Shown here: in pieces, positions 15,092-23,532 of the stretch
Layout: every line of letters starts with the position of its first letter
How positions within the stretch are numbered: position 1 is the first letter of the stretch
Assembly (NCBI GenBank): GCA_025457915.1
Contig: JALOTL010000004.1
Location: forward strand, 62,001 to 126,000
DNA from: Spirochaetota bacterium
Lineage (GTDB): Bacteria > Spirochaetota > UBA4802 > UBA5550
Direction: 5' to 3'
DNA: 64,000 nt
Notes under the pieces: generated by a model
Told to the model about the DNA's origin: nothing
Databases searched by the model: none
Seen by the model: the letters and a program-made list of their open reading frames with translations, nothing else
Translations under genes and position numbers: made by a program

Positions 15092-16705
15092 TTAAAATTG
15101 AAAGTATATGAACATCGACGTCTTGTATATACCCAGCAGGATGCCGAGCGCCAGGAGATGATAAGCCGCCCACCTCATCCACAGCGGCTTCCTCCTGATC
15201 ATCTCCCTGATGCTTCCCCTGTTCTGCATTATATTGACCGCGAAAAGAAACGCCACGAGGCCCAGCATGGATATGAATTCAGCCTTGTCCAGCCCCATGA
15301 AGACATCGCTCTGCTTCAGGGTCAGGAGATTTGAAAGGATGGTGATGCCGTCCTTTACGCTTGCCGCCCGGAAAAAAACGACGGAAAAGGAGAACAGGTT
15401 GAACGTTACGAAGGTCATCCATACCCTCTTTAGTGCCTCGGCCGGTGATGATTCACCCGTTTTGCCGGATGCAATCACTCCAAGCATTACAAGCAAGAGC
15501 CCGGCCGCGAACACCGCCCACATGGCCGGCCGGAACATGTCGGGCGCCAGTTTGAATATCGCGAGCAGACTGAAGCAGGACATCGATATGCCGGACACGA
15601 AATACGCCCTCATCGGCACCCTTCCTATCAAATCGAATATCAGGTCCCTGGTCCGCTGCCTGAAATTTCCAGTGATCCTCCCGATGAAAATAAACGCTCC
15701 ATTGAGCGCCCCCCACAGGATGAATGTCCATTGGGCGCCGTGCCACAGTCCGCTTATCACGCACACAAGCATCGTGTTGATAAAAAACCTGGGGCTGGAA
15801 ACCCTGCTGCCGCCCAGCGGAATATAGAGGTAATCCCTGAACCATGAAAGCAGGGACATGTGCCAGCGCCTCCACAGGTCCGAGATGGACGCGGAAAGAA
15901 AAGGCCTCTTGAAGTTGGGGACAAGTTTGTATCCCATCATCTGTCCTATTCCTATCGCTATGTCGCTGTACCCGCAGAAGTCGCAGTATATCTGTATTGA
16001 AAAAAAGTATATGCCGATCAGGACGGCAAAACCCTCGTATGATGCCGGCGAAGAAAAGAGCTTGTTTACGTAAATCGCAAGCCTGTCAGCGATCACGAGC
16101 TTCTGGAACAGGCCCCACGCGACGAGCTTTAGCCCGTCTGTCACCCTGTCGTAGTCGAATATTTTTTCCTCCCTGAGCTGCGGAAGGAGATTCGTGGACC
16201 TTTCTATCGGCCCGGAAAGTATTACCGGGAAAAAACTGACGTACAGGGCGAGAATCCCGATGTGCCTCTCCGCCTTTCTCGTACCCCTGTAAACGTCCAT
16301 CGTGTAGCTCAATGCCTGCAATATGTAGAATGATATGCCTACCGGCATCAGCAGGTTAAGCTCAGGCACGTTGTACTGTATGTTGATGATGCCGAAAAGG
16401 TCCTTGAGATTTCTGCTGAAAAAATTGAAGTATTTGAAAAAAAACAGGAACCCGAGATTCATGAAAAAACTGGCGGCAAGCAGGAGCCTCCTCGTCCTCA
16501 TGGATCTCCCCTCCATGAGCAGGGCCGATGAATAGATGATGAACGTCGATGCCACGAGAAGGACAGCGTATTCCGGCTTCCATGACATGTAGAAAAAATA
16601 GCTCGCCGCGAGCATGAAGGCCCACCTGAATCTGAAGGGAAGAAGGTAGTACGCAATAAATACTGCGGAAAAAAACAGCATGAATTCAGGGGAATTAAAA
16701 AGCAT
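15092..16705 (-). CDS. MBOAT family O-acyltransferase, AlgI-like
   Basis: 537 residues with about a dozen membrane segments, the normal size for the AlgI/DltB branch of membrane-bound O-acyltransferases. It contains the family signature SDLWRRWHMSLLSWFRDYLY followed by IPLGGSR, and the catalytic-histidine region SGLWHGAQWTFILWG. The N-terminus MLFNSPEFMLFF is also typical of AlgI-like proteins. It should transfer acyl groups (often acetyl) from a cytoplasmic donor across the inner membrane to a partner protein, here the SGNH-like protein encoded 4 bp downstream. It is the first gene of a two-gene minus-strand operon. Confidence 0.92.
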   Translation of the reverse strand: MLFNSPEFMLFFSAVFIAYYLLPFRFRWAFMLAASYFFYMSWKPEYAVLLVASTFIIYSSALLMEGRSMRTRRLLLAASFFMNLGFLFFFKYFNFFSRNLKDLFGIINIQYNVPELNLLMPVGISFYILQALSYTMDVYRGTRKAERHIGILALYVSFFPVILSGPIERSTNLLPQLREEKIFDYDRVTDGLKLVAWGLFQKLVIADRLAIYVNKLFSSPASYEGFAVLIGIYFFSIQIYCDFCGYSDIAIGIGQMMGYKLVPNFKRPFLSASISDLWRRWHMSLLSWFRDYLYIPLGGSRVSSPRFFINTMLVCVISGLWHGAQWTFILWGALNGAFIFIGRITGNFRQRTRDLIFDLIGRVPMRAYFVSGISMSCFSLLAIFKLAPDMFRPAMWAVFAAGLLLVMLGVIASGKTGESSPAEALKRVWMTFVTFNLFSFSVVFFRAASVKDGITILSNLLTLKQSDVFMGLDKAEFISMLGLVAFLFAVNIMQNRGSIREMIRRKPLWMRWAAYHLLALGILLGIYKTSMFIYFQF

Positions 16706-16890
16706 ATGTCAACTCCGGCATATACCGTATTTTTACCGTACGACAAAAAATCTTTCCGCGGCCGTTCCGTCCCGCGGGATATTGAACCGGCATCCAGGCC
16801 CGGATGCCTAAAACGCGAATTTTAGCATTTGATTCGCTGAAAAAATTATGTCAATTAAAAAAAAGACGCCGGTTTCCTTTCCCGCAGGTC

Positions 16891-19692
16891 TCAAACCAGG
16901 TCGGAGGAAAGCACGATCCCCGCATTTATCATCCTGATGGAATACCTGACCCCGAGGTAATTCCCGTATTCTTCCAGGATGGAGTCCCTCTCACCGGCGA
17001 CCCTTGCCATTTCGTTCTTTGTCCTCGTCACCGCGCCCCTGAGGTCCCCGGAATACCATTTCATCCTGCCTTCCTGCACCTCGAGTTTTCTTTCCAGCTC
17101 CTTCAGTCTGTCTTCGAAGGCGGATTTGATTTTTTCAATTTCAGGATCAAGGGTTATTCCCAGGTCGTCGGCGATTTCCGATATCCGCGCATTTATTTTT
17201 TCCAGCAGCCGGCGGTCGGCATTTTCAGCGAGAGCATCGATGTCTTCGATGACCCGGAGGGCGCGGGCACGGGCGCCGCCGGAAATAGTCCGGCGCGTGA
17301 AATCCTGCTCGGAAAGCTCCCTTTCCATGTCCATGACCGCCCGCGGATCATGGCCGCCCTGAGACGCCAGCACTGTGAAAATCTCCTCCCTGCCGACGGA
17401 CGATTCGAAACGGACCGAATAATAAAAGACGGCGCCCGAAAAACCATTTCCCGTATTTATCACCCTGAGCCCGGCAAGGCCGCCGAATTCCGTGCTGCCG
17501 CAGTATCTTATCGCGCTGTCGACTTCCGGGTGCCCGAACGCCAGAAATTCAAGGCTCTCGTCATCAAGGGCCGTCTCGCTGCAGAACGTTCCACGGGACT
17601 GACTGCCGGAGAGTCCTCGCGGTTTTCTTACCGGGTACAGCCCTGTCTTTGCGTCGGCCCTTCCGATGCCCGACGTTGAAAAACCATTTTCAATCAGGAA
17701 ATCGAAAAAATCGCGTATCCTGTTATTCGAAAACCTCCTTTCAGCGAGGGTAATCCTGTAGTACTCGTCGTAATTGAAGTCCATCCTGCTGGATATTACC
17801 AGCTGGCCGAGCTTCTCGAAATTCGTCCTCGATCGGTTCAATCTTTCATCAATGTCTTTTTCAGCCTCACGCCGGCTTTTCCTGCCGGCCGCGATGTCCA
17901 TTATCAGGGCCTCCAGCCCGATCTCCTCCTCTATGCTTCCGAGCATTACGTCCGGCTCGCCTATGGATTCCTCGAACAGCTTCAGCTTCTTCTCAAGCAC
18001 CTCGAGCACCCTTTCCGCCACCGTGTCCCTGGTTGAAAAATTGCAGACATGCACGTCGCTTTTCTGTCCGAACCTGTGCAGCCTGCCTATCCTCTGCTCA
18101 ATTTTGAGCGGAGACCAGGGAAGATCATAATTGATCAGGATGCTGCAGAACTGGAGGTTTCTCCCCTCTCCGCCGGCCTCCGTTGATATCAGTATCTCGG
18201 CGGGGCCCCTGAAAGATTCTATCGCGGCCTCCTTTTCTTCCCTTGACATCGACCCGTTGAAAACTGACACTCTGTAGCCCCTTAAAACGCCGGCAAGAAA
18301 ATCCTGCGTCGTTTTAAACTGCGTGAAGATGAGAAACTTTTCGTGGCCCATGGTCCTGAGATCCCTTATCAGGGTCTTCAGTTTTTCGGCCTTTTTGTTT
18401 TTCCGTATGCCATCACCCGCCGCAGCAAGCCTTTTAAGGATTTCAATCTCGGCCTCTATTTCCACTCTTGTCTTGCCGGAATGACAGCCGGTAAATGAAT
18501 CCGGGTTGTCCGAATCCGCGGCGTTCAGGCCGCTCATGTCCTTTACCGGAAGCGGCTCCCCGGCAGGGCAATCGAGACGTGACTCGAGTCCGGCAATCCT
18601 CTTTCTGAACGCGGACACTAGCGCATGGGTTGAAGAATCAAGCAGCTTCTGGAACACGGTCATTACGAACCCGACGGCCCTGTTTTCGAATTGGACCGCC
18701 CTGTTGTACTCGAATGAAACATAAGCAGTCGTTTCATCGTAAAGCGACCTTTCATCGGGGTACAGCGCGAACCTTATCGTCCTGGCGTGCCTTGAAGTGA
18801 AGCCGCCGACCTCCTTTTTCGTTCTTCTTATGACCGCCTGTGAAATCTTTTTTTTGAGGGACGAAAGGTCAGAGCCCTCGAGGCAGTATTTTTCATAAAA
18901 TGTATGGAATGGCCCGAGCAGGTTTCTGTCAAGGAGACCGATAAGATGATAAAGCTCCTCCAGCTTGCCCCTGAAGGGCGTGGCGGAAAGGAAGAGGAGT
19001 GCCTTCGTGTTCGAGGCTATGATCTCCACGGCGGCAAAGGAGCGCGTGACGTGCGAGGAGTCCCTCCTGAGCCTGTGCGCCTCGTCGATTATGACAGAGT
19101 CCCATCTTGCTTTTTTCAATTCGACGGCGAAGGCCGGATTCTTGATGAAATCTATCGAGCAAATGAGCCTGTCGCGGGCCATCCAGGGATTTTTTTCTCC
19201 CGGGCCCGCCTTTATTCTCCTCATGAAAGCGGCGTCCATGATTTCGTACGCGTCGTTGAACTTGCACTGCATCTCGCACCGCCATTGTTCAACGAGTGAA
19301 GCGGGACAGACGATGAGGATCCTGTTATAATCGTGCCTGTACGCGAGCTCCCTGATCACCAGGCCGGCCTCTATCGTCTTTCCCAGTCCGACCTCGTCGG
19401 CTATCAGGAATCGGGGCCTCAACGCGTTCACGATCCTGTGGGTGCTCTCGACCTGGTGCGCCAGGATCCTCGTCCTGGAATTTGAAAGGGACTGTATCTT
19501 GCTGTTGGCATGGGCGAGCCTCAGCAAATGGGATTCCGTTTTTAAAACGAACCTCGGGTTCCAGGCCGGCTCAAGTCTCCGCATCTCTGCGAGCACCTCC
19601 CCGCGGTTTTCCATGTTTTCAATGACTTGGTCCGGATCTGCCGGAATCGGCCGGGGAAAGTTATTTTTCATGTCTGTATGGATATTTTTCAT
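16891..19692 (-). CDS. SNF2-family DEAD/DEAH helicase-like ATPase
   Basis: 933 residues with complete SNF2/RapA-type ATPase motifs. GLGKT is at 102-106 in ADEVGLGKTIEAGL, motif II is DEAH at 203-206, and LFLSATPF is motif III. The second lobe has ILISTEAGGEGRNLQ and motif VI QRIGRLHRFGQ. A long C-terminal region (about 620-933) includes a coiled coil. Overall order resembles the HepA/RapA group of bacterial SNF2 proteins, which remodel RNA polymerase or nucleoprotein complexes. The C-terminal part was not matched to RapA. No defence-system partners (DISARM methylase, DrmA/B) are adjacent, so a housekeeping role is more likely. The chosen ATG has GAGG only 3 bp upstream; ATG at 19671 is an alternative. 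Confidence 0.82.
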   Translation of the reverse strand: MKNIHTDMKNNFPRPIPADPDQVIENMENRGEVLAEMRRLEPAWNPRFVLKTESHLLRLAHANSKIQSLSNSRTRILAHQVESTHRIVNALRPRFLIADEVGLGKTIEAGLVIRELAYRHDYNRILIVCPASLVEQWRCEMQCKFNDAYEIMDAAFMRRIKAGPGEKNPWMARDRLICSIDFIKNPAFAVELKKARWDSVIIDEAHRLRRDSSHVTRSFAAVEIIASNTKALLFLSATPFRGKLEELYHLIGLLDRNLLGPFHTFYEKYCLEGSDLSSLKKKISQAVIRRTKKEVGGFTSRHARTIRFALYPDERSLYDETTAYVSFEYNRAVQFENRAVGFVMTVFQKLLDSSTHALVSAFRKRIAGLESRLDCPAGEPLPVKDMSGLNAADSDNPDSFTGCHSGKTRVEIEAEIEILKRLAAAGDGIRKNKKAEKLKTLIRDLRTMGHEKFLIFTQFKTTQDFLAGVLRGYRVSVFNGSMSREEKEAAIESFRGPAEILISTEAGGEGRNLQFCSILINYDLPWSPLKIEQRIGRLHRFGQKSDVHVCNFSTRDTVAERVLEVLEKKLKLFEESIGEPDVMLGSIEEEIGLEALIMDIAAGRKSRREAEKDIDERLNRSRTNFEKLGQLVISSRMDFNYDEYYRITLAERRFSNNRIRDFFDFLIENGFSTSGIGRADAKTGLYPVRKPRGLSGSQSRGTFCSETALDDESLEFLAFGHPEVDSAIRYCGSTEFGGLAGLRVINTGNGFSGAVFYYSVRFESSVGREEIFTVLASQGGHDPRAVMDMERELSEQDFTRRTISGGARARALRVIEDIDALAENADRRLLEKINARISEIADDLGITLDPEIEKIKSAFEDRLKELERKLEVQEGRMKWYSGDLRGAVTRTKNEMARVAGERDSILEEYGNYLGVRYSIRMINAGIVLSSDLV

Positions 19693-19701
19693 GGCCTCAA
19701 A

Positions 19702-19732
19702 TTGAAAAATCCCCGGTGGGGAGATTTTTCAA
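19702..19732 (-). terminator. Hairpin terminator/attenuator between acyl-CoA synthetase and helicase genes
   Basis: On the minus strand, TTGAAAAATC arms (19723-19732 with 19702-19711) extended by a CCC/GGG core form a 13-bp stem with a one-base bulge, with the T5 tract inside its descending arm. It lies 86 bp after the synthetase stop and 10 bp before the helicase ATG, so it could end the upstream transcript or attenuate the helicase gene. Confidence 0.6.
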
Positions 19733-19818
19733 TGCGACATAATATGCATACATGCATTAATTACAAGGATTTTTTATTTCACCGTCATCAAGCAAATCGG
19801 CGCCTCAGAATAAACCGT

Positions 19819-21480
19819 TCATTTATTTCCCTGTAATTTTTTCTCCTTTTCCATTTTCCTGAGCTCGACCCGCCTGATCTTGCCGCTTATCGTTTTGGGC
19901 AGCTCCTTCACGAACTCGATCTCCCTCGGATATTTATACGGCGCGGTAACGTTTTTTACATGATCCTGCAGCTCCTTTACCAGCTCCGGGCCGGCCTTGT
20001 ATTCCGGATTGAGCACAACGAAGGCCTTTACGATCTGGCCCTTCAGATCATCCGGGACACCGATCACGGCGTTTTCCAGCACCGCGGGGTGTTCCTGAAG
20101 CGCGCTTTCAACCTCGAAGGGCCCGATCCTGTAGCCGCTGGACTTGATCAGGTCGTCCGACCTGCCGACGAACCAGAAGTATCCTTCATCGTCCTTGTAT
20201 GCCCTGTCGCCGGTGAAATACCAGTCGCCGACATAGGGGGTGCTCGATTCAGCCTTCCAGTATCCCTCGAAAATGCTCGGCGGGTTGAACGGCTTCACCT
20301 TTACCGCTATGTTTCCCTCATCGTTGACCTGGACCGGCTTGCAGTCGTCGTCCAGTATGTCCACGATATGTCCGGGCGTAGGCTTTCCCATGCTTCCCTC
20401 CCTTATCGGAAGGCAGGCATAGTTGGCCACAAGCGGGATGGTCTCCGTCTGGCCGTAATAATCATATATGTCGAGCCCGGTGCTGTCCTTCCATGATTTA
20501 ATGACCTCCGGGTTAAGCGGCTCCCCGGCCGAAAGGGAATGCCTGAGCTCCTTCCAGTCGTATTTCGACAGATCGAGGTGGCCGATCATGAGTTTGTAGG
20601 CGGTCGGCGGCGCGCAGAAAACGGTCACGCCGAAACGTTGTATCATTTCCGGCATGAACGCGGGATCGAACTTCGCCCCCATCCTCCACTGCATTACGGT
20701 CGCCCCGATTATCCACTGCCCGAAAATTTTCCCGTACGCGGTCTTGGCCCAGCCGGTATCGGCATGCACCCAGATGATCTCCGTGGGCCTTAGATCCTGG
20801 ATATATTTCGCCGTTACAATGTGCGAAAGCGCGTAGGCCTGCGTATGCCGCACCATTTTCGGATTTCCCGTCGTACCGGACGTGAAGTAGATCAGCATCG
20901 GGTCAGAGCTCCTGGTCTTTCCGCCGAAATCATCCGGATTGAAAAGCCGCGGCGAATCCTCCATGAGCTTTTCAAATGAATCCCAGCCGCTTCTGGCCGC
21001 GCCGGTTATTATCCGGTGCTTCAGGCCCGGTATTTTCTCCTTTACCGCATCGACCTTTTCCGCGCCCTCTGCGTCGGTCACGGCCATTACGGCACCGGCG
21101 CTGTTGATCCTGTAGTCGATGTCATGACCGGTTACGAGGTTCGGGGTCGGCATGGCGACCACCCCGGCCTTTATCATCCCGAGCATCGCTATGTACCATT
21201 GCTCGGACCGCGGGAGCATCAGGAAAACCCTGTCGCCCCTCTTCAGCCCGGTTTTTTTCAGGATATTCGCGAACTTGCTGGAAAGCAGCGAGAGCTCCCA
21301 GAAAGAGAGCTTTGATGCGCTCCTGCCGTCTTCGGATACCGTCATAAGCGCGGTCTTGGTTTTGTCTTCAATCCACTTGTCGAAATCATCCAGCGCGAAA
21401 TTATACAGCTCCGGGACCTCCCACTTGAAATTATCGTATGCTTCCTGGTAGTTCATCATATTGTGCTCGCTTTTTTTCAT
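19819..21480 (-). CDS. AMP-forming acyl-CoA synthetase (medium-chain/acetyl-CoA synthetase-like)
   Basis: 553-residue ANL-superfamily ligase. It contains the phosphate-binding loop YFTSGTTGNPK, the A5 motif YYGQTET, the A7/A8 region FTGDRAYKDDEGYFWFVGR with SSGYRIGPFEVE, and the catalytic lysine near the end in PKTISGKIRR. The sequence pattern (HADTGWAKTAYG, RMGAKFDP) is closest to the ACSM/medium-chain group of acyl-CoA synthetases, so short- to medium-chain fatty acids are likely substrates. It would activate the acid to its CoA ester for the dehydrogenase and thiolase genes upstream in the same orientation. An AAGGAG site lies about 12 bp before the ATG. Confidence 0.9.
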   Translation of the reverse strand: MKKSEHNMMNYQEAYDNFKWEVPELYNFALDDFDKWIEDKTKTALMTVSEDGRSASKLSFWELSLLSSKFANILKKTGLKRGDRVFLMLPRSEQWYIAMLGMIKAGVVAMPTPNLVTGHDIDYRINSAGAVMAVTDAEGAEKVDAVKEKIPGLKHRIITGAARSGWDSFEKLMEDSPRLFNPDDFGGKTRSSDPMLIYFTSGTTGNPKMVRHTQAYALSHIVTAKYIQDLRPTEIIWVHADTGWAKTAYGKIFGQWIIGATVMQWRMGAKFDPAFMPEMIQRFGVTVFCAPPTAYKLMIGHLDLSKYDWKELRHSLSAGEPLNPEVIKSWKDSTGLDIYDYYGQTETIPLVANYACLPIREGSMGKPTPGHIVDILDDDCKPVQVNDEGNIAVKVKPFNPPSIFEGYWKAESSTPYVGDWYFTGDRAYKDDEGYFWFVGRSDDLIKSSGYRIGPFEVESALQEHPAVLENAVIGVPDDLKGQIVKAFVVLNPEYKAGPELVKELQDHVKNVTAPYKYPREIEFVKELPKTISGKIRRVELRKMEKEKKLQGNK

Positions 21481-21560
21481 GGCTTAAACCAACGCTCCTT
21501 AATTTTTTTACTGTCGTTTATTCTCATTCAACTTTTTCTGATACCGTTATTTCCGGATGT

Positions 21561-22305
21561 CTACATTTTTTCCAGTTCCCTGGCTATGACCATTCTCTGG
21601 ACCTCGGACGTGCCATCGTAAATCGTCGTTACCCTCGCATCCCGGTACAATCTTTCTATTTTATTATCCTTCGTATAGCCGTACCCGCCGAAAACCTGGA
21701 GGGCGCTGTATGCGCACCGGTTGAGCGCCTCTGACGCGAAGAGCTTCGCGATGGACGCCTCAATTAAAAAATTTTTCTTGCCGTCCTTCAGCGAAGCCGC
21801 GTTCCACACGAGAAGTCCCGCGGCCTCGTGATCGACCGCCATGTCGGCCAGCATGTTCCTGATGGTCTGGTGCCTGATGATGGGCCTGCCGAACTGCGTC
21901 CTCTCCCGCGAGTATTCCAGCGCCGGGCTCGGTCAGGGCGAAGGCCCCTATGTATTCGCCTGGGGCAAGCGGCCTCAGGAACCGCTCGTTCTGTGTTTCC
22001 GTGACGAAATTCATCAACGGCTCGGTCGTGAGATTGGTGACGCTCAGGGTAACGGCGACCGACGCGCACGAATAGGCGATTTCCTGCAGCACAAGGCTGT
22101 AGCTCACCGCGCCGGCCTCCGACCCGCCGTAGCGTTCCGGCACCATCATGCCGAAGAGGCCGAGCCCGCCGAGTTTGCCTATAATCGCCTCAGGGTATTC
22201 GCCCCTCATGTTGTATTCCTGGGCGACCGGCTCGATCTCTGCGCGTGCGAACTCGCGCACCATCTCTTTTATCATGACCTGTTCCTGCGTCAGAGGCAGC
22301 TTCAT
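21561..22305 (-). pseudogene. Acyl-CoA dehydrogenase broken by an internal out-of-frame deletion
   Basis: The first ~128 codons (22305 down to ~21925) encode a normal acyl-CoA dehydrogenase N-terminus ending at the flavin-site motif AFALTEPGAG. The last ~115 codons (from ~21921 to 21561) encode a normal C-terminus beginning LEYSRERTQFGRP and including the GGYGYTKDNKIERLYRD motif and the catalytic-base motif YDGTSEVQ. The two parts lie in different frames and meet directly near 21915-21925. About 125 residues of the middle beta-sheet domain, normally between TEPxAGSD and the RxQFG motif, are missing. The N-terminal frame runs on to a stop at 21760 as nonsense. Family proteins are about 380 residues. 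It would be non-functional unless this is an assembly error. Confidence 0.88.
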
Positions 22306-22330
22306 TGATCACCTTCCCTGGATAATCGCG

Positions 22331-23515
22331 TCAGACATTTTCAACTATCATTGTAACGGCCTCGGCGCCGCCCAGGCAGAGCGAAGCCTCTCCCAGGCCG
22401 GCACCGCTCCTCTTCATTTCGTGGACCAGCGTAGTGAGCACCCTGGCCCCGGATGCGCCTATGGGATGCCCCAGCGCAATGGATCCGCCGTTCACGTTAA
22501 CCCTCTTTTCATCCAGACCAAGAACGCGCATGACGCCCAGGGATGAACCGGCGAATGCCTCGTTCAGCTCGTGGAGGTCTATTTTTTTAACGTCGATTCC
22601 GGCCTTTCCCGCGACCTTGGGTATGGAATTTATCGGCGCCATGAGGACGTGCTTCAGCTCGATACCGGCAGAACCGGACGCGAGGATTTTTACAAGGGGC
22701 TTTATCCCCCTCTCCCTGGCCGTTTTAGCGCTCATCACCACGACCGCGGAGGCGCCGTCGCTTATAGTGGATGAATTCGCAGCGGTGGCGTAGCCGTCAT
22801 TTTGAAACGCCGGCTTCATCTTCGAAAGGATTTCAAGCGATGTTGCCCTCGGGCATTCGTCAGAATCGAATATCTTCTCACCCTTTTTATCATTTAGAAC
22901 AACGGGCAGGATCTCTTCCCTGAACTTTCCTTCGGCGATGGACTTCAGAGTCTTTTCGTATGATTTGAGCGCGAATATGTCCTGGTCCTCCCTGCTTATG
23001 CCCCATTTTTCCGAAATGATGTCGTTGCTGATTCCCATGTGGAAATCATTAACGACGTCCCACAGCCCGTCATGAACCATGTGGTCCATCAGCCTGGCCT
23101 CTCCCATCCTCGCCCCCCATCTCGCCGACGGGACGTAAAAGGGGGTCATGCTCATGTTTTCCATTCCGCCGGCCACGGAGATGTCGGCATACCCGGATTT
23201 TATCAATTCCGAGGCGAGCGCTACAGCCATGAGTCCTGACCCGCAAACCTTGTTGATGGTCAGACCTCCGACCTCCATGGGGATTGAAGCCTTCATGGCC
23301 GCCTGCCGCGCGGGGTTCTGGCCGTATCCGCAGGGCAGAACCATGCCCATGATGACCTCCTGTACATCGTTATTTGCGATCGAGGCCCTTTTGACCGCCT
23401 CCCCGATGACCATGGCGCCCAGGTCCGTGGCGCCGGTCTTCGACAGACTGCCCCCGTAAGAACCAAGGGGGGTCCTTACTGCGCTGACTATTACGACATC
23501 GTTATCTTTAAGCAA
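22331..23515 (-). CDS. Acetyl-CoA acetyltransferase (thiolase), copy 1
   Basis: 394-residue thiolase with all catalytic elements: C91 in NKVCGSG (acyl-accepting cysteine), the NEAFA motif, the histidine in GSIALGHPIGASG, and the second cysteine in ASLCLGGAEA. The usual CxGGG reads CLGGA here, a mild variation. It catalyses reversible condensation of two acetyl-CoA or thiolysis of 3-ketoacyl-CoA. The start is TTG at 23515, supported by GGAGAGGAAGAA immediately upstream. It begins 17 bp after the dehydrogenase gene stop and is followed by the broken acyl-CoA dehydrogenase, so all are one minus-strand operon. Confidence 0.93.
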   Translation of the reverse strand: MLKDNDVVIVSAVRTPLGSYGGSLSKTGATDLGAMVIGEAVKRASIANNDVQEVIMGMVLPCGYGQNPARQAAMKASIPMEVGGLTINKVCGSGLMAVALASELIKSGYADISVAGGMENMSMTPFYVPSARWGARMGEARLMDHMVHDGLWDVVNDFHMGISNDIISEKWGISREDQDIFALKSYEKTLKSIAEGKFREEILPVVLNDKKGEKIFDSDECPRATSLEILSKMKPAFQNDGYATAANSSTISDGASAVVVMSAKTARERGIKPLVKILASGSAGIELKHVLMAPINSIPKVAGKAGIDVKKIDLHELNEAFAGSSLGVMRVLGLDEKRVNVNGGSIALGHPIGASGARVLTTLVHEMKRSGAGLGEASLCLGGAEAVTMIVENV

Positions 23516-23532
23516 TTCTTCCTCTCCGGGTA

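Noticed and set aside
16891-19692. SNF2 helicase as part of a DISARM or other defence island
   Set aside because: Neighbours are metabolic genes. No methylase, nuclease or DUF partners of known defence systems are adjacent.
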